A stretch of 36,197 nucleotides of DNA from an uncultured Bacillota bacterium (GTDB lineage Bacteria; Bacillota; Clostridia; Christensenellales; UBA1242). Below the pieces are notes generated by a model, which did not search any database, was not told where the DNA came from, and saw only the letters and a program-made list of their open reading frames with translations. Position numbers and translations under genes: made by a program. This document shows, in pieces, positions 1 through 5,793 of this stretch (within the stretch, counting starts at the first letter, position 1; the number at the start of each line of letters is the position of its first letter). The DNA is taken from contig CALBYO010000057.1 in assembly GCA_937889705.1 (NCBI GenBank), positions 1 to 36,197 on the forward strand, in the 5' to 3' direction.

Positions 1-96
1 TATAAAATTTCTTGTTACAGGTATTGCAAACATTAGGCAAGCCACTAAAACTATGCCAGAGAGAATACCTGCACTTATTTTTAAAAATAGTTTCAT
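1..96 (-). CDS. N-terminus of a membrane or secreted protein (partial)
   Basis: The first 32 codons of a gene that runs off the start of the window. Seen: ATG at 94-96 preceded by a strong AGGAGG site, then a short basic start (MKLFLK) and a hydrophobic stretch of about 18 residues, as in a signal peptide or a single membrane anchor. The ribosome binding site overlaps the stop codon of the 691-aa gene upstream, so the two are translationally close and probably co-transcribed. The family cannot be recognised from this fragment. By position it belongs to the mobile element. Confidence 0.7.
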   Translation of the reverse strand, partial: MKLFLKISAGILSGIVLVACLMFAIPVTRNFI

Positions 97-107
97 AGTT
101 CCTCCTT

Positions 108-2183
108 TTAATTGTTTTCAGTAACATCATAGGTTACTTTGTAAGTTGTGTTTGAGTTATAAGTGAATGTTGTTATGTCGGATAGATAAGTGATTGTAGA
201 ATCATCTCTATCAGCAAATCTTAATTGCAAGGTATATTTTTGACCTGCAACAAGATTGTTTGCATACCAAGTATCACTACAAGTTCCAGTTACTTGGTGG
301 GTATGATTAAAGGTTTCCATAAGCTTTCCATCTTCATCATAAATCACGCAAGTAACTAAATACACTTTTGCAGATGATAGATAGTTTCTAATTATCGTTA
401 CATTTGAAGTTGCACTGTATAATTGAAAACACTTGTTTGTTGTTCCACTAGTTGTAAGTCCAATTTTAAATGTTAGTGGGTCATCTGCACCTAGCGCATA
501 GTTAAATAACATTATTTTGTCTGTTGTTGTAATTGTTAATTTACCTGTTACACTCGCAAACAATAGTTGTTTTGAAAGAATTGTGTAATTATATTCACCC
601 ATTTCAACTAGCATATTTTGATAACTCTCTAAAAGAGAGTTGTCATTGAATAAGAATTGATATGTGTGATTATCATTTGAAAGAATAATCTTTACAGGGT
701 TTGTAGATAAATCAATAAGACTTGTGTCTATCGTTCCAACAGGGTTTAAGCCAACTGATGCAATAGTGTAATTATTTAGATAGTAATAATTGAAAGATAG
801 ACTACTTGAAGTTGATTTTATAGTGAACGAACCACTAAAATCTTCAAAAATAAGTGATTTACTATCTATAAAATAGTTCCAAGTGGTATTTTTTGAAAGT
901 AATACATTTACACCTTTACTTAGTTTTTCAAAACTATCAATAATCACAACTTTTGTCTTTGTTGGGTCATCGCAACTGAAAGTTATTTCCACTGGTGAAG
1001 TAAGCAAATTTACATTTGATACATCACTATTTTTTGTGTCAACAAAACTTACAGCAAGTTTTGAGTAACTATATTTAGGCTTAATATCTTCCACTTTTAC
1101 TTTGTCCTTTGTCTTGTCGTCATTTTCAAGAGTGTCTACATAATCTTCATTTTTTGTTGTTGAGCTTATTTGTTTACCTTGCATCCAAGTAAGGTTAACT
1201 GCAATATTTGTGCGATAAACACCATAATATTCGGCATCATCATACTCGGCCTTTTTACTTGCTGAAATTGGGTACTTACTTTGCTCGGCAGTTGGTATTG
1301 GCAAGCATAAACTGTTTGTGGCATCAACAAGTTTAATTGTGTTATATGTTTCGCCTTTTATTTGCTCGTATAGATAGTTATAAAAACTATTTATCTTCAC
1401 AAAACCAGAGTCTGCTGAGCCGATAAGTTCAACATCTTTGAATTTTATGAAATGTGAAGTTGCATTTTTTGCAGTTAAGTTCGCTGCATTTGTCATAACG
1501 AATCTAACCATTTCATCTTGATTTGTTCTAACAGCGTGAGTCCATTTTACAAACTCTTGTGTTTGTCTTGAAACTGAAACTAAATCGTCGTGATTACCAT
1601 TGATTTTCTTCCAATCGAAAACTGTGTGATAAGTCCAATAATATGGTTCTTTATCTAATTCTTGCACCCATTTGAAAGTGCTTAAATCATAGGCAAAAAA
1701 CCATTTCATTCCTGTGAGTGAAGCATAGGTATTTATCATTCCATCTAAAATAAGTCCATTATTTGATTTGTAGAATAAGGTGTTATGATAAGTCCCATTA
1801 TCTTCATAACTAAACACAATATATGAACCAAAATCATGACATTTTAAGTCTATAATTTGGTCCTCGTAACTAGGACACTCGTTGTCATCTTGTGCTTTCT
1901 TTATTTGTTCAAAAGTAAAGCCACCATTTGTGTTTTTCCAGTTGTCTTTTATTGTTTTATCTATTTCTTCAACCTGTTCTTGTGGGGTTGGCATCGCTTG
2001 TGCATGAACTGTGAAATATGTTTTTTGTAAAAAGCCACCACATACTGCAAGCAAGACAAAAACAATGATATATAGAATAGTCATATTTTTGTCTTTAAAA
2101 ACTGTGTTTTGCAGTATTAAAACAATGATTAAAGCAAGAACCAAACCAACAACTGCTCCAACAATCCAGTTAGAAATTGCCAT
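108..2183 (-). CDS. Membrane-anchored surface protein with Ig/Fn3-like repeats, mobile element cargo or conjugation protein
   Basis: A 691-aa protein I do not recognise as a named family. Seen: two hydrophobic helices near residues 7-27 and 35-53, then about 635 polar residues that are probably outside the cell. Two successive segments at roughly 390-470 and 495-570 resemble each other (both begin with an S/T-x-PV-x-I-x-(F/L)-S pattern and end in a FNY motif), so they look like tandem beta-sandwich repeats. The last 90 residues resemble an Fn3/Ig-like domain. A GGAG site sits before the ATG at 2181-2183. It is the last complete gene of a minus-strand operon with the 119-aa and 86-aa proteins, but a hairpin at 2205-2245 separates it from them. 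Inference: a surface component, perhaps for conjugative contact. Low certainty on role, high on being a gene. Confidence 0.8.
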   Translation of the reverse strand: MAISNWIVGAVVGLVLALIIVLILQNTVFKDKNMTILYIIVFVLLAVCGGFLQKTYFTVHAQAMPTPQEQVEEIDKTIKDNWKNTNGGFTFEQIKKAQDDNECPSYEDQIIDLKCHDFGSYIVFSYEDNGTYHNTLFYKSNNGLILDGMINTYASLTGMKWFFAYDLSTFKWVQELDKEPYYWTYHTVFDWKKINGNHDDLVSVSRQTQEFVKWTHAVRTNQDEMVRFVMTNAANLTAKNATSHFIKFKDVELIGSADSGFVKINSFYNYLYEQIKGETYNTIKLVDATNSLCLPIPTAEQSKYPISASKKAEYDDAEYYGVYRTNIAVNLTWMQGKQISSTTKNEDYVDTLENDDKTKDKVKVEDIKPKYSYSKLAVSFVDTKNSDVSNVNLLTSPVEITFSCDDPTKTKVVIIDSFEKLSKGVNVLLSKNTTWNYFIDSKSLIFEDFSGSFTIKSTSSSLSFNYYYLNNYTIASVGLNPVGTIDTSLIDLSTNPVKIILSNDNHTYQFLFNDNSLLESYQNMLVEMGEYNYTILSKQLLFASVTGKLTITTTDKIMLFNYALGADDPLTFKIGLTTSGTTNKCFQLYSATSNVTIIRNYLSSAKVYLVTCVIYDEDGKLMETFNHTHQVTGTCSDTWYANNLVAGQKYTLQLRFADRDDSTITYLSDITTFTYNSNTTYKVTYDVTENN

Positions 2184-2204
2184 ATTTTATTCTCCTTTTA
2201 TTAA

Positions 2205-2245
2205 AAAATTAAATGGGCATAAAAAGTATAATTCTATGCCCATTT
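2205..2245 (-). terminator. Hairpin between the 119-aa and 691-aa genes, possible attenuating terminator
   Basis: An 11-bp stem, arms AAATGGGCATA (2211-2221) and TATGCCCATTT (2235-2245), is followed on the minus strand by a T-rich run. It lies just after the stop of the 119-aa gene and before the ribosome binding site of the 691-aa gene, so it may reduce transcription of the surface protein. The loop is 13 nt. Confidence 0.6.
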
Positions 2246-2259
2246 TGATAATGTTTTTG

Positions 2260-2619
2260 TTATCTCATAAGCATATTCAATAGCGATTTGTCAGAACTTC
2301 TAAATGGTTTGATTGCACATTCGTAAATCTCGCCATTTTCATCTGCTGAACGAACTGCATAGGTGTTGCCTTTGATAACATTTCCTGTCTTTTCATCTTT
2401 GATTTCATAAGGGTTAGTAATAAGGTCTGCTTGCATATCGTTACCAAACACAATGTCTAACACTGCGAACCCACCTTTATCTGGTGGAGTAACTAAAACT
2501 TTAACATCCTTACCACGAATTTTGCCTTTAATGAAATATGAAAAGAATTGTTTTCCATCTTTCTCAAATATTTCTCTTTCAACTTTTATTTGTCCTAAAC
2601 TTTTTTCTTTATTTGCCAT
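2260..2619 (-). CDS. Conserved-looking small protein of unknown function, mobile element
   Basis: A 119-aa soluble, mixed-charge protein with no signal peptide or membrane segment. The ATG at 2617-2619 has an AGGAGG site 5 nt upstream. It starts 9 nt after the 86-aa gene and the two form one transcription unit. The sequence contains a TPPDKGGFAVLD stretch and a final basic tail (SLLNMLMR) but no motif I can assign. Small cytosolic proteins like this are common in Firmicutes conjugative elements. Function not inferred. Confidence 0.75.
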   Translation of the reverse strand: MANKEKSLGQIKVEREIFEKDGKQFFSYFIKGKIRGKDVKVLVTPPDKGGFAVLDIVFGNDMQADLITNPYEIKDEKTGNVIKGNTYAVRSADENGEIYECAIKPFRSSDKSLLNMLMR

Positions 2620-2628
2620 AAATTCCTC

Positions 2629-2889
2629 CTATTTTTTACCTTTTCCAATAATTTTTGAAAGTTTTTTTGCTTCCGACTTAGACTTGCCTTGACTTATTGC
2701 GTCTTTATACTTATAAAGTCCTGCGTGGTCTGATTGACATTGCAAATATCCGCTACGCAAACCTGCTTCATAATCGGTAAGTTCTTTGCCTTCCTTTTGT
2801 CCTCTCATGTGGACTTTTGATTTTCTTTCTTCGGCGTAGCCTTTAGCCCTTTTGTTAGGGGTAAACCAACGCCTTTCTCTGTTTGCCAT
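2629..2889 (-). CDS. Small basic protein of unknown function, mobile element
   Basis: An 86-aa, strongly basic protein (many Lys/Arg at both ends, terminating GKGKK) with a central YEAGLRSGYLQCQSDHAG segment. The ATG at 2887-2889 follows an AGGAGG site. The charge would suit nucleic-acid binding, but no recognised DNA-binding fold is visible. It is the first gene of the operon that leads into the 119-aa and 691-aa genes, with a candidate promoter region about 260-290 bp upstream (box at 3152-3179). Confidence 0.75.
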   Translation of the reverse strand: MANRERRWFTPNKRAKGYAEERKSKVHMRGQKEGKELTDYEAGLRSGYLQCQSDHAGLYKYKDAISQGKSKSEAKKLSKIIGKGKK

Positions 2890-3025
2890 AATAGCCTCCT
2901 AAAAATATTTTGTTTTTGCCCGTACTTGCCGTTAGCCAAGCGATTTTAAATATATTAAGTTGTAATTTTGTAATCTTAATTAAAAGGACTTTTTGAAACT
3001 CATTTCTATGCGATATTAAAATCGT

Positions 3026-3037
3026 AGGTGGCCACCT
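3026..3037. repeat. Perfect 12-bp palindrome
   Basis: AGGTGGCCACCT is fully self-complementary and unusually GC-rich for this AT-rich region. It lies in the leader of the 86-aa gene operon. A regulator operator is plausible; the cognate protein is not known. Confidence 0.6.
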
Positions 3038-3151
3038 TTATGAAATTTCACGCTTTAAGAAATTCGCCTTTAATTTGCCTTTCGTTTTTTGATTACACCG
3101 ATATTATACAAAAGCGATTTTCAAAAATGAATGACATCACTGGCAGTATAA

Positions 3152-3179
3152 AAGCACTTTAAGTGCCCACTTTTTGATA
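3152..3179 (-). promoter_or_regulatory. Element box copy 1 (TATCAAAAAGT...AGTGCTT)
   Basis: On the minus strand this reads TATCAAAAAGTGGG followed by the 13-bp palindrome GCACTTAAAGTGC. A second copy at 5356-5383 matches 22 of 28 positions. A TATACT hexamer follows closely (3144-3149), but there is no TTGACA-like -35 at the right distance, so the box may take its place as an activator or alternative-sigma site. It precedes the 86-aa gene operon. Confidence 0.5.
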
Positions 3180-3220
3180 TTTTTTGATGTCTATGAAACA
3201 AATAACGAACGATAGAAAAA

Positions 3221-3254
3221 CAAAAAAGAAACAACCAAATGTTGATTGCTTCTT
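3221..3254 (-). terminator. Rho-independent terminator after the 83-aa gene
   Basis: A 12-bp stem with a 5-nt loop (arms at 3226-3237 and 3243-3254) followed by six Ts on the minus strand. Two positions pair only as G-U in minus-strand RNA and would be A-C mismatches on the plus strand, so the structure belongs to minus-strand transcripts. It sits just past the stop codon at 3262. Confidence 0.85.
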
Positions 3255-3261
3255 TTCTAAT

Positions 3262-3507
3262 TTATTTCACATATCTTTTTGTGTTTGTATTTGTGTGAAC
3301 TCTTTTCCCATTCAAAAGTATTCTGTCTGAATAGTAATTTTCAAATTGCTTGTCTAGTTTCTTATTTCGCAAATAATAGACATCATCACTATGAATATGT
3401 GTATTACCATCAAGGTCATCTGCAATAAACACATCTTGCTTAATTATATATAACTTTGTGCGGTAAACATTATTTGCATTTTTCATAAAATCTGGTAAAT
3501 TAAACAT
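3262..3507 (-). CDS. Small unknown protein, translationally coupled to the sigma-like gene
   Basis: An 81-aa protein from ATG at 3505-3507. The GTG two codons upstream is only 3 nt from the GGAGG site, whereas this ATG is 9 nt away, so the ATG is preferred. It overlaps the end of the 105-aa sigma-like gene by 8 nt, which implies coupled translation and possibly joint function. The sequence is basic and Tyr/Asn-rich with no recognised domain and no membrane segment. It is closed by the terminator at 3221-3254. Confidence 0.65.
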   Translation of the reverse strand: MFNLPDFMKNANNVYRTKLYIIKQDVFIADDLDGNTHIHSDDVYYLRNKKLDKQFENYYSDRILLNGKRVHTNTNTKRYVK

Positions 3508-3817
3508 TTTCACATTCCTCCTTTTTTGAAATATTGTTTTTAATAAATTTAATCAATTTACAATTCAAGCGAGATATGTATTCAATGGAATAACCCATTT
3601 TATCAGATAGTGAAAGTTGAGTATTGTTTTGTAAATATAACGAAACATATAAATCATATAGTCTTGGCGATGCCTTACAAACAATGCTGTTATATACTGC
3701 GATTTTTGCAAGAATATCATTTTCTCCAACACTTTCTTTTACACCATCAAATTGTTCTTGTCTTGAATAATAATAACGAATGTCTTTTAAATCTTTTCTA
3801 ATTTCAATTTCTGTCAT
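3500..3817 (-). CDS. Small sigma-70 region 4-like / HTH protein of the mobile element
   Basis: A 105-aa protein. Residues about 68-93 (SLSDKMGYSIEYISRLNCKLIKFI) look like a sigma region 4 helix-turn-helix, and the preceding LYDLYVSLYLQ segment fits the helix before it. Small proteins of this type (sigma-like or ArpU-like) control late or transfer genes in phages and conjugative elements. The ATG at 3815-3817 has an AAGGAG site. It overlaps the downstream 81-aa gene. Inference: a positive regulator of element operons, perhaps acting at the boxes at 3152-3179 and 5356-5383. There is no direct evidence for the target. Confidence 0.6.
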   Translation of the reverse strand: MTEIEIRKDLKDIRYYYSRQEQFDGVKESVGENDILAKIAVYNSIVCKASPRLYDLYVSLYLQNNTQLSLSDKMGYSIEYISRLNCKLIKFIKNNISKKEECENV

Positions 3818-3856
3818 AATAAAATCTCCTTAAAAATATTTTTTGTTGGAGTAAAC

Positions 3857-3919
3857 AAAAAACACCCCAACGCTTTTGTAGTTCCTTTCACAAAACTACT
3901 ATTCGTCAAGGTGTTTTTT
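3857..3919 (-). terminator. Long-stem structured terminator upstream of the sigma-like gene
   Basis: In minus-strand RNA the arms at 3861-3872 and 3904-3915 form 12 consecutive pairs including three G-U, extended by A/U runs on each side. The loop contains a second hairpin (GTAGTT/AACTAC). The G-U pairs exist only in minus-strand RNA. It follows the zinc-ribbon gene and precedes the sigma-like gene, so it should end transcription from the former. The large branched loop is unusual for a plain terminator. Confidence 0.65.
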
Positions 3920-4021
3920 CCTTTTACACGAATCTTGCTTACATAATAGAGAAAAAGTTCTTATTTAAGCATTGTTTCAGCTCAGCCTTAATTGTGTTAT
4001 GTAAACGAAAAATTGTTTTTA

Positions 4022-4213
4022 TTAAATTTCTTGCTCTTTGATTACTGTGATATGTTTTTCTTTTGTAGAACATTGCTTACACGATATTACAGATTTACAA
4101 ATAGAGCATTTACCTGTAATCGTTCCATTATGTTTAATTACACAATTTATGTAATTTGAACATTCTGGGCATTTTATTCTTGTCTTTTGCAATAAAATTG
4201 CAGTATTAACCAT
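4022..4213 (-). CDS. Small zinc-ribbon protein
   Basis: A 63-aa protein with three CxxC-type knuckles (CPEC near residue 15, CSIC near 35, CKQC near 44), enough for one zinc ribbon with a spare pair. No other domain. The ATG at 4211-4213 follows AAAGGAG. It lies between the LexA-like repressor gene and the terminator at 3857-3919. Proteins like this often bind nucleic acid or act as adaptors. The role in the element is unknown. Confidence 0.65.
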   Translation of the reverse strand: MVNTAILLQKTRIKCPECSNYINCVIKHNGTITGKCSICKSVISCKQCSTKEKHITVIKEQEI

Positions 4214-4352
4214 AATAAAACACTCCTTTCCCCTGTAGATAACAAAGGTTAGATTTAATAAACTGTATGTGCAGTTAGGGAATCCAACACCAAAGCCTAT
4301 TACTTTATTATCCTATATAATAACGCAAAACAAAATGATTTGCGGTATTACC

Positions 4353-4952
4353 TTATATGAGGTCTTTTATTACTTTAACAGCCACACCTTGTATTTTAAT
4401 ACTATCAAAATACATATCTTCCATGCTGTCATTTTCTGGATGTAATCTTACTTTACTTTTCTCTCTATAAAATCTTTTGAGTGTTGTTTCGTTTTCTATC
4501 AAAGCAACTACAATTTGACCTTCTTCTGCCATTTCTTGTTGTTTTACAACCACATAATCGCCATTATTTATACCAGCTTTTATCATGCTCTCGCCACTTG
4601 CTTTTAATATAAAATATTTACCACCACCCAAAAATGATTTAGGAATTGGAACATACGCCTCTATATTTTCTTCAGCAAATAGTGGCAAACCACAAGAGAT
4701 TGACCCTAAAATTGGAACTTGAATATTATTGATGGACTTCATCATAGTCTTAGTTAATATTCCACGATTTCCACCATTATTTTCAATCAAACCTTTGTTT
4801 GTCATTTCAGTTATATAATTGCTTACACAACTTTTAGAAATATCCAATGCTTTTGCAATTTCAATAATTGTAGGCACTCTGCCTTTTTTTGAATAATCGC
4901 TGTCTATGAATGATATTATGTTTTCCATCAAACTCGAACTTTTCGTTCTCAT
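4353..4952 (-). CDS. LexA/CI-type self-cleaving repressor
   Basis: A 199-aa protein of the LexA family (usual length 200-215). Residues 1-70 form a winged helix (KALDISKSCVSNYITEM is the likely recognition region). Residues 80-199 are a peptidase S24 domain with a Cys87-Gly88 cleavage pair, as in UmuD rather than the Ala-Gly of most LexA, nucleophile Ser122 in GESM, and general base Lys159 in TLKRF. In this family RecA filaments trigger self-cleavage and derepression. Its promoter (4999-5027) fires across a palindrome at 4971-4992, so it likely represses itself. Because it sits in the mobile element and only 0.8 kb from the recombinase gene, I infer it keeps the element quiet and links excision to DNA damage. 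It could instead be the host LexA, but its location argues against that. Confidence 0.85.
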   Translation of the reverse strand: MRTKSSSLMENIISFIDSDYSKKGRVPTIIEIAKALDISKSCVSNYITEMTNKGLIENNGGNRGILTKTMMKSINNIQVPILGSISCGLPLFAEENIEAYVPIPKSFLGGGKYFILKASGESMIKAGINNGDYVVVKQQEMAEEGQIVVALIENETTLKRFYREKSKVRLHPENDSMEDMYFDSIKIQGVAVKVIKDLI

Positions 4953-4970
4953 AAGATTTTCTCCTTTGCT

Positions 4971-4992
4971 ATCGTGAACTTATTTCCACGAT
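4971..4992. promoter_or_regulatory. Candidate operator of the LexA-like repressor
   Basis: Inverted repeat ATCGTG-N10-CACGAT. It lies between the -10 box (4999-5004) and the ribosome binding site of the repressor gene, at about +2 to +25 of the transcript. This is the expected place for an autorepression site. It is not the consensus Bacillus LexA box (CGAACNNNNGTTCG). Confidence 0.6.
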
Positions 4993-4998
4993 ACACAT

Positions 4999-5027
4999 AT
5001 TATATATGGAATATTTTTCTAAGTCAA
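4999..5027 (-). promoter_or_regulatory. Sigma-A promoter of the repressor gene
   Basis: TTGACT (-35, 5022-5027), 17-bp spacer, TATAAT (-10, 4999-5004) on the minus strand. Near-perfect match to the housekeeping consensus. Confidence 0.85.
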
Positions 5028-5060
5028 GAGATATAAAGTAAAATTTTCAAAAAATACTAT

Positions 5061-5276
5061 TTAGGGTGGTCGAACTTTGTCGTGTTTTAATTCTTTTTGT
5101 TTTGCATTGTTATAATATCTTTTTCTATTATAACTTTTTTGTGCCAAGTTTGATATTTCCAATTCCAAGATTGTTGCTAGTAAATCTAATTCATCATCTG
5201 GCATTTGTGTTAAGTTTGGTATTCCATTAACACTAATCTTTAAGCCTAAATCATTTTTAATATCAATTTCTTGCAT
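5061..5276 (-). CDS. Small unknown protein, mobile element
   Basis: A 71-aa protein starting MQEIDIKNDLG at ATG 5274-5276 with a GGAG site 8 nt upstream. A longer reading to 5405 lacks a ribosome site at its start and would run through the regulatory box, so the shorter start is chosen. The sequence has an acidic middle (MPDDELDLLATILELEIS) and a basic tail (SYNRKRYYNNAKQKELKHDK). No family recognised. It lies between the recombinase control region and the repressor promoter and has box copy 2 directly upstream. Confidence 0.6.
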   Translation of the reverse strand: MQEIDIKNDLGLKISVNGIPNLTQMPDDELDLLATILELEISNLAQKSYNRKRYYNNAKQKELKHDKVRPP

Positions 5277-5636
5277 AATGATAACTCCTTTTTTGTTTAC
5301 GCTATCACTATACAGAAAATATTGATAAAACTGAATGACTTTAATTACACTTTGTAAGCACTTTTGTGTCCTACTTTTTGATAAATATAGAACAAATATA
5401 AACATTTATTTGATTTAACTTAACCTTTGCCTCCTTTGTCGTGTGATTGGTGGTATTTTTTTCGTGCAGGGAGTTTATCAGTAAAGCCCAAATCTCTCAA
5501 AGGAAAATGATATTGCTTAAAATACGAAAATGAAAAAGTTTCAAGACAATATAATTTTCTTTTTCTTTGATATCTTTGTTCTTTCCTGATTGCTTTGTGG
5601 TGTCGAAAAAAAATAATCGACAAAGGAGGTTAAAGT
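5277..5636. other. Divergent control region between the 71-aa gene and the recombinase operon
   Basis: 360 bp without a convincing gene. It holds the second element box (5356-5383), a TATAAT at 5550-5555 on the plus strand without a good -35, a 12-bp inverted repeat CCTCCTTTGTCG (5430-5441) / CGACAAAGGAGG (5618-5629), and a small hairpin TGTCGA/TCGACA (5601-5622) that abuts the ribosome binding site of the 48-aa ORF. The lack of a strong -35 suggests the recombinase operon needs an activator. Confidence 0.5.
5356..5383 (-). promoter_or_regulatory. Element box copy 2
   Basis: On the minus strand it reads TATCAAAAAGTAGG then a CAC/GTG-flanked core and AAAGTGCTT, 22 of 28 positions identical to 3152-3179. 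It is 80 nt upstream of the 71-aa gene start. Same orientation relative to the downstream gene as copy 1. Confidence 0.5.
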
Positions 5637-5783
5637 ATGTATTTAGAAATAGTTAATACTTGTAAATGTCAACCAACTTTAAGTTTGTTCAAAAAGTTGG
5701 CTGTTATTGTTGGTGTAATGGCTTTGCTAGGTCATTCAGTTTTTAAAAATATGGTTGTAATCTCTAATAAAAAGCATAATTAG
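5637..5783 (+). CDS. 48-aa membrane microprotein coupled to the serine recombinase
   Basis: ATG at 5637 preceded by AAAGGAGG, then 48 codons ending TAG at 5781-5783. The stop codon is part of the TAGGAGG ribosome site of the recombinase gene, so the two are tightly linked. Residues about 21-37 (KLAVIVGVMALLGHSVF) form one hydrophobic segment; a CKC pair lies at residues 9-11. No family recognised. It may be a leader peptide controlling recombinase translation, a small excision factor, or a membrane microprotein. Confidence that it is translated rests on the strong ribosome site and operon position. Confidence 0.65.
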   Translation: MYLEIVNTCKCQPTLSLFKKLAVIVGVMALLGHSVFKNMVVISNKKHN

Positions 5784-5793
5784 GAGGTAGAAA

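Larger units (their letters stand above)
2890..3220. other. Gene-free regulatory stretch inside the mobile element
   Basis: About 330 bp without a supportable gene on either strand. It contains a perfect 12-bp palindrome AGGTGGCCACCT (3026-3037), an adjacent CGAT-ATTAAA-ATCG inverted repeat (3012-3025), and near 3152-3179 a 28-bp box also found at 5356-5383. It is probably the long 5' leader and control region of the 86-aa/119-aa/691-aa operon. A transfer origin is possible but no nic motif is recognised. Confidence 0.5.

Noticed and set aside
5277..5405. Longer N-terminus for the 71-aa gene (114 aa)
   Set aside because: Its start is 27 nt from any ribosome-like site and it runs across the box at 5356-5383; the internal ATG at 5276 has a good site.
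5420..5623. 67-aa basic frame on the minus strand
   Set aside because: TTG start with no ribosome site, lies in the divergent control region and antisense to a T/A-rich stretch; no family recognised.
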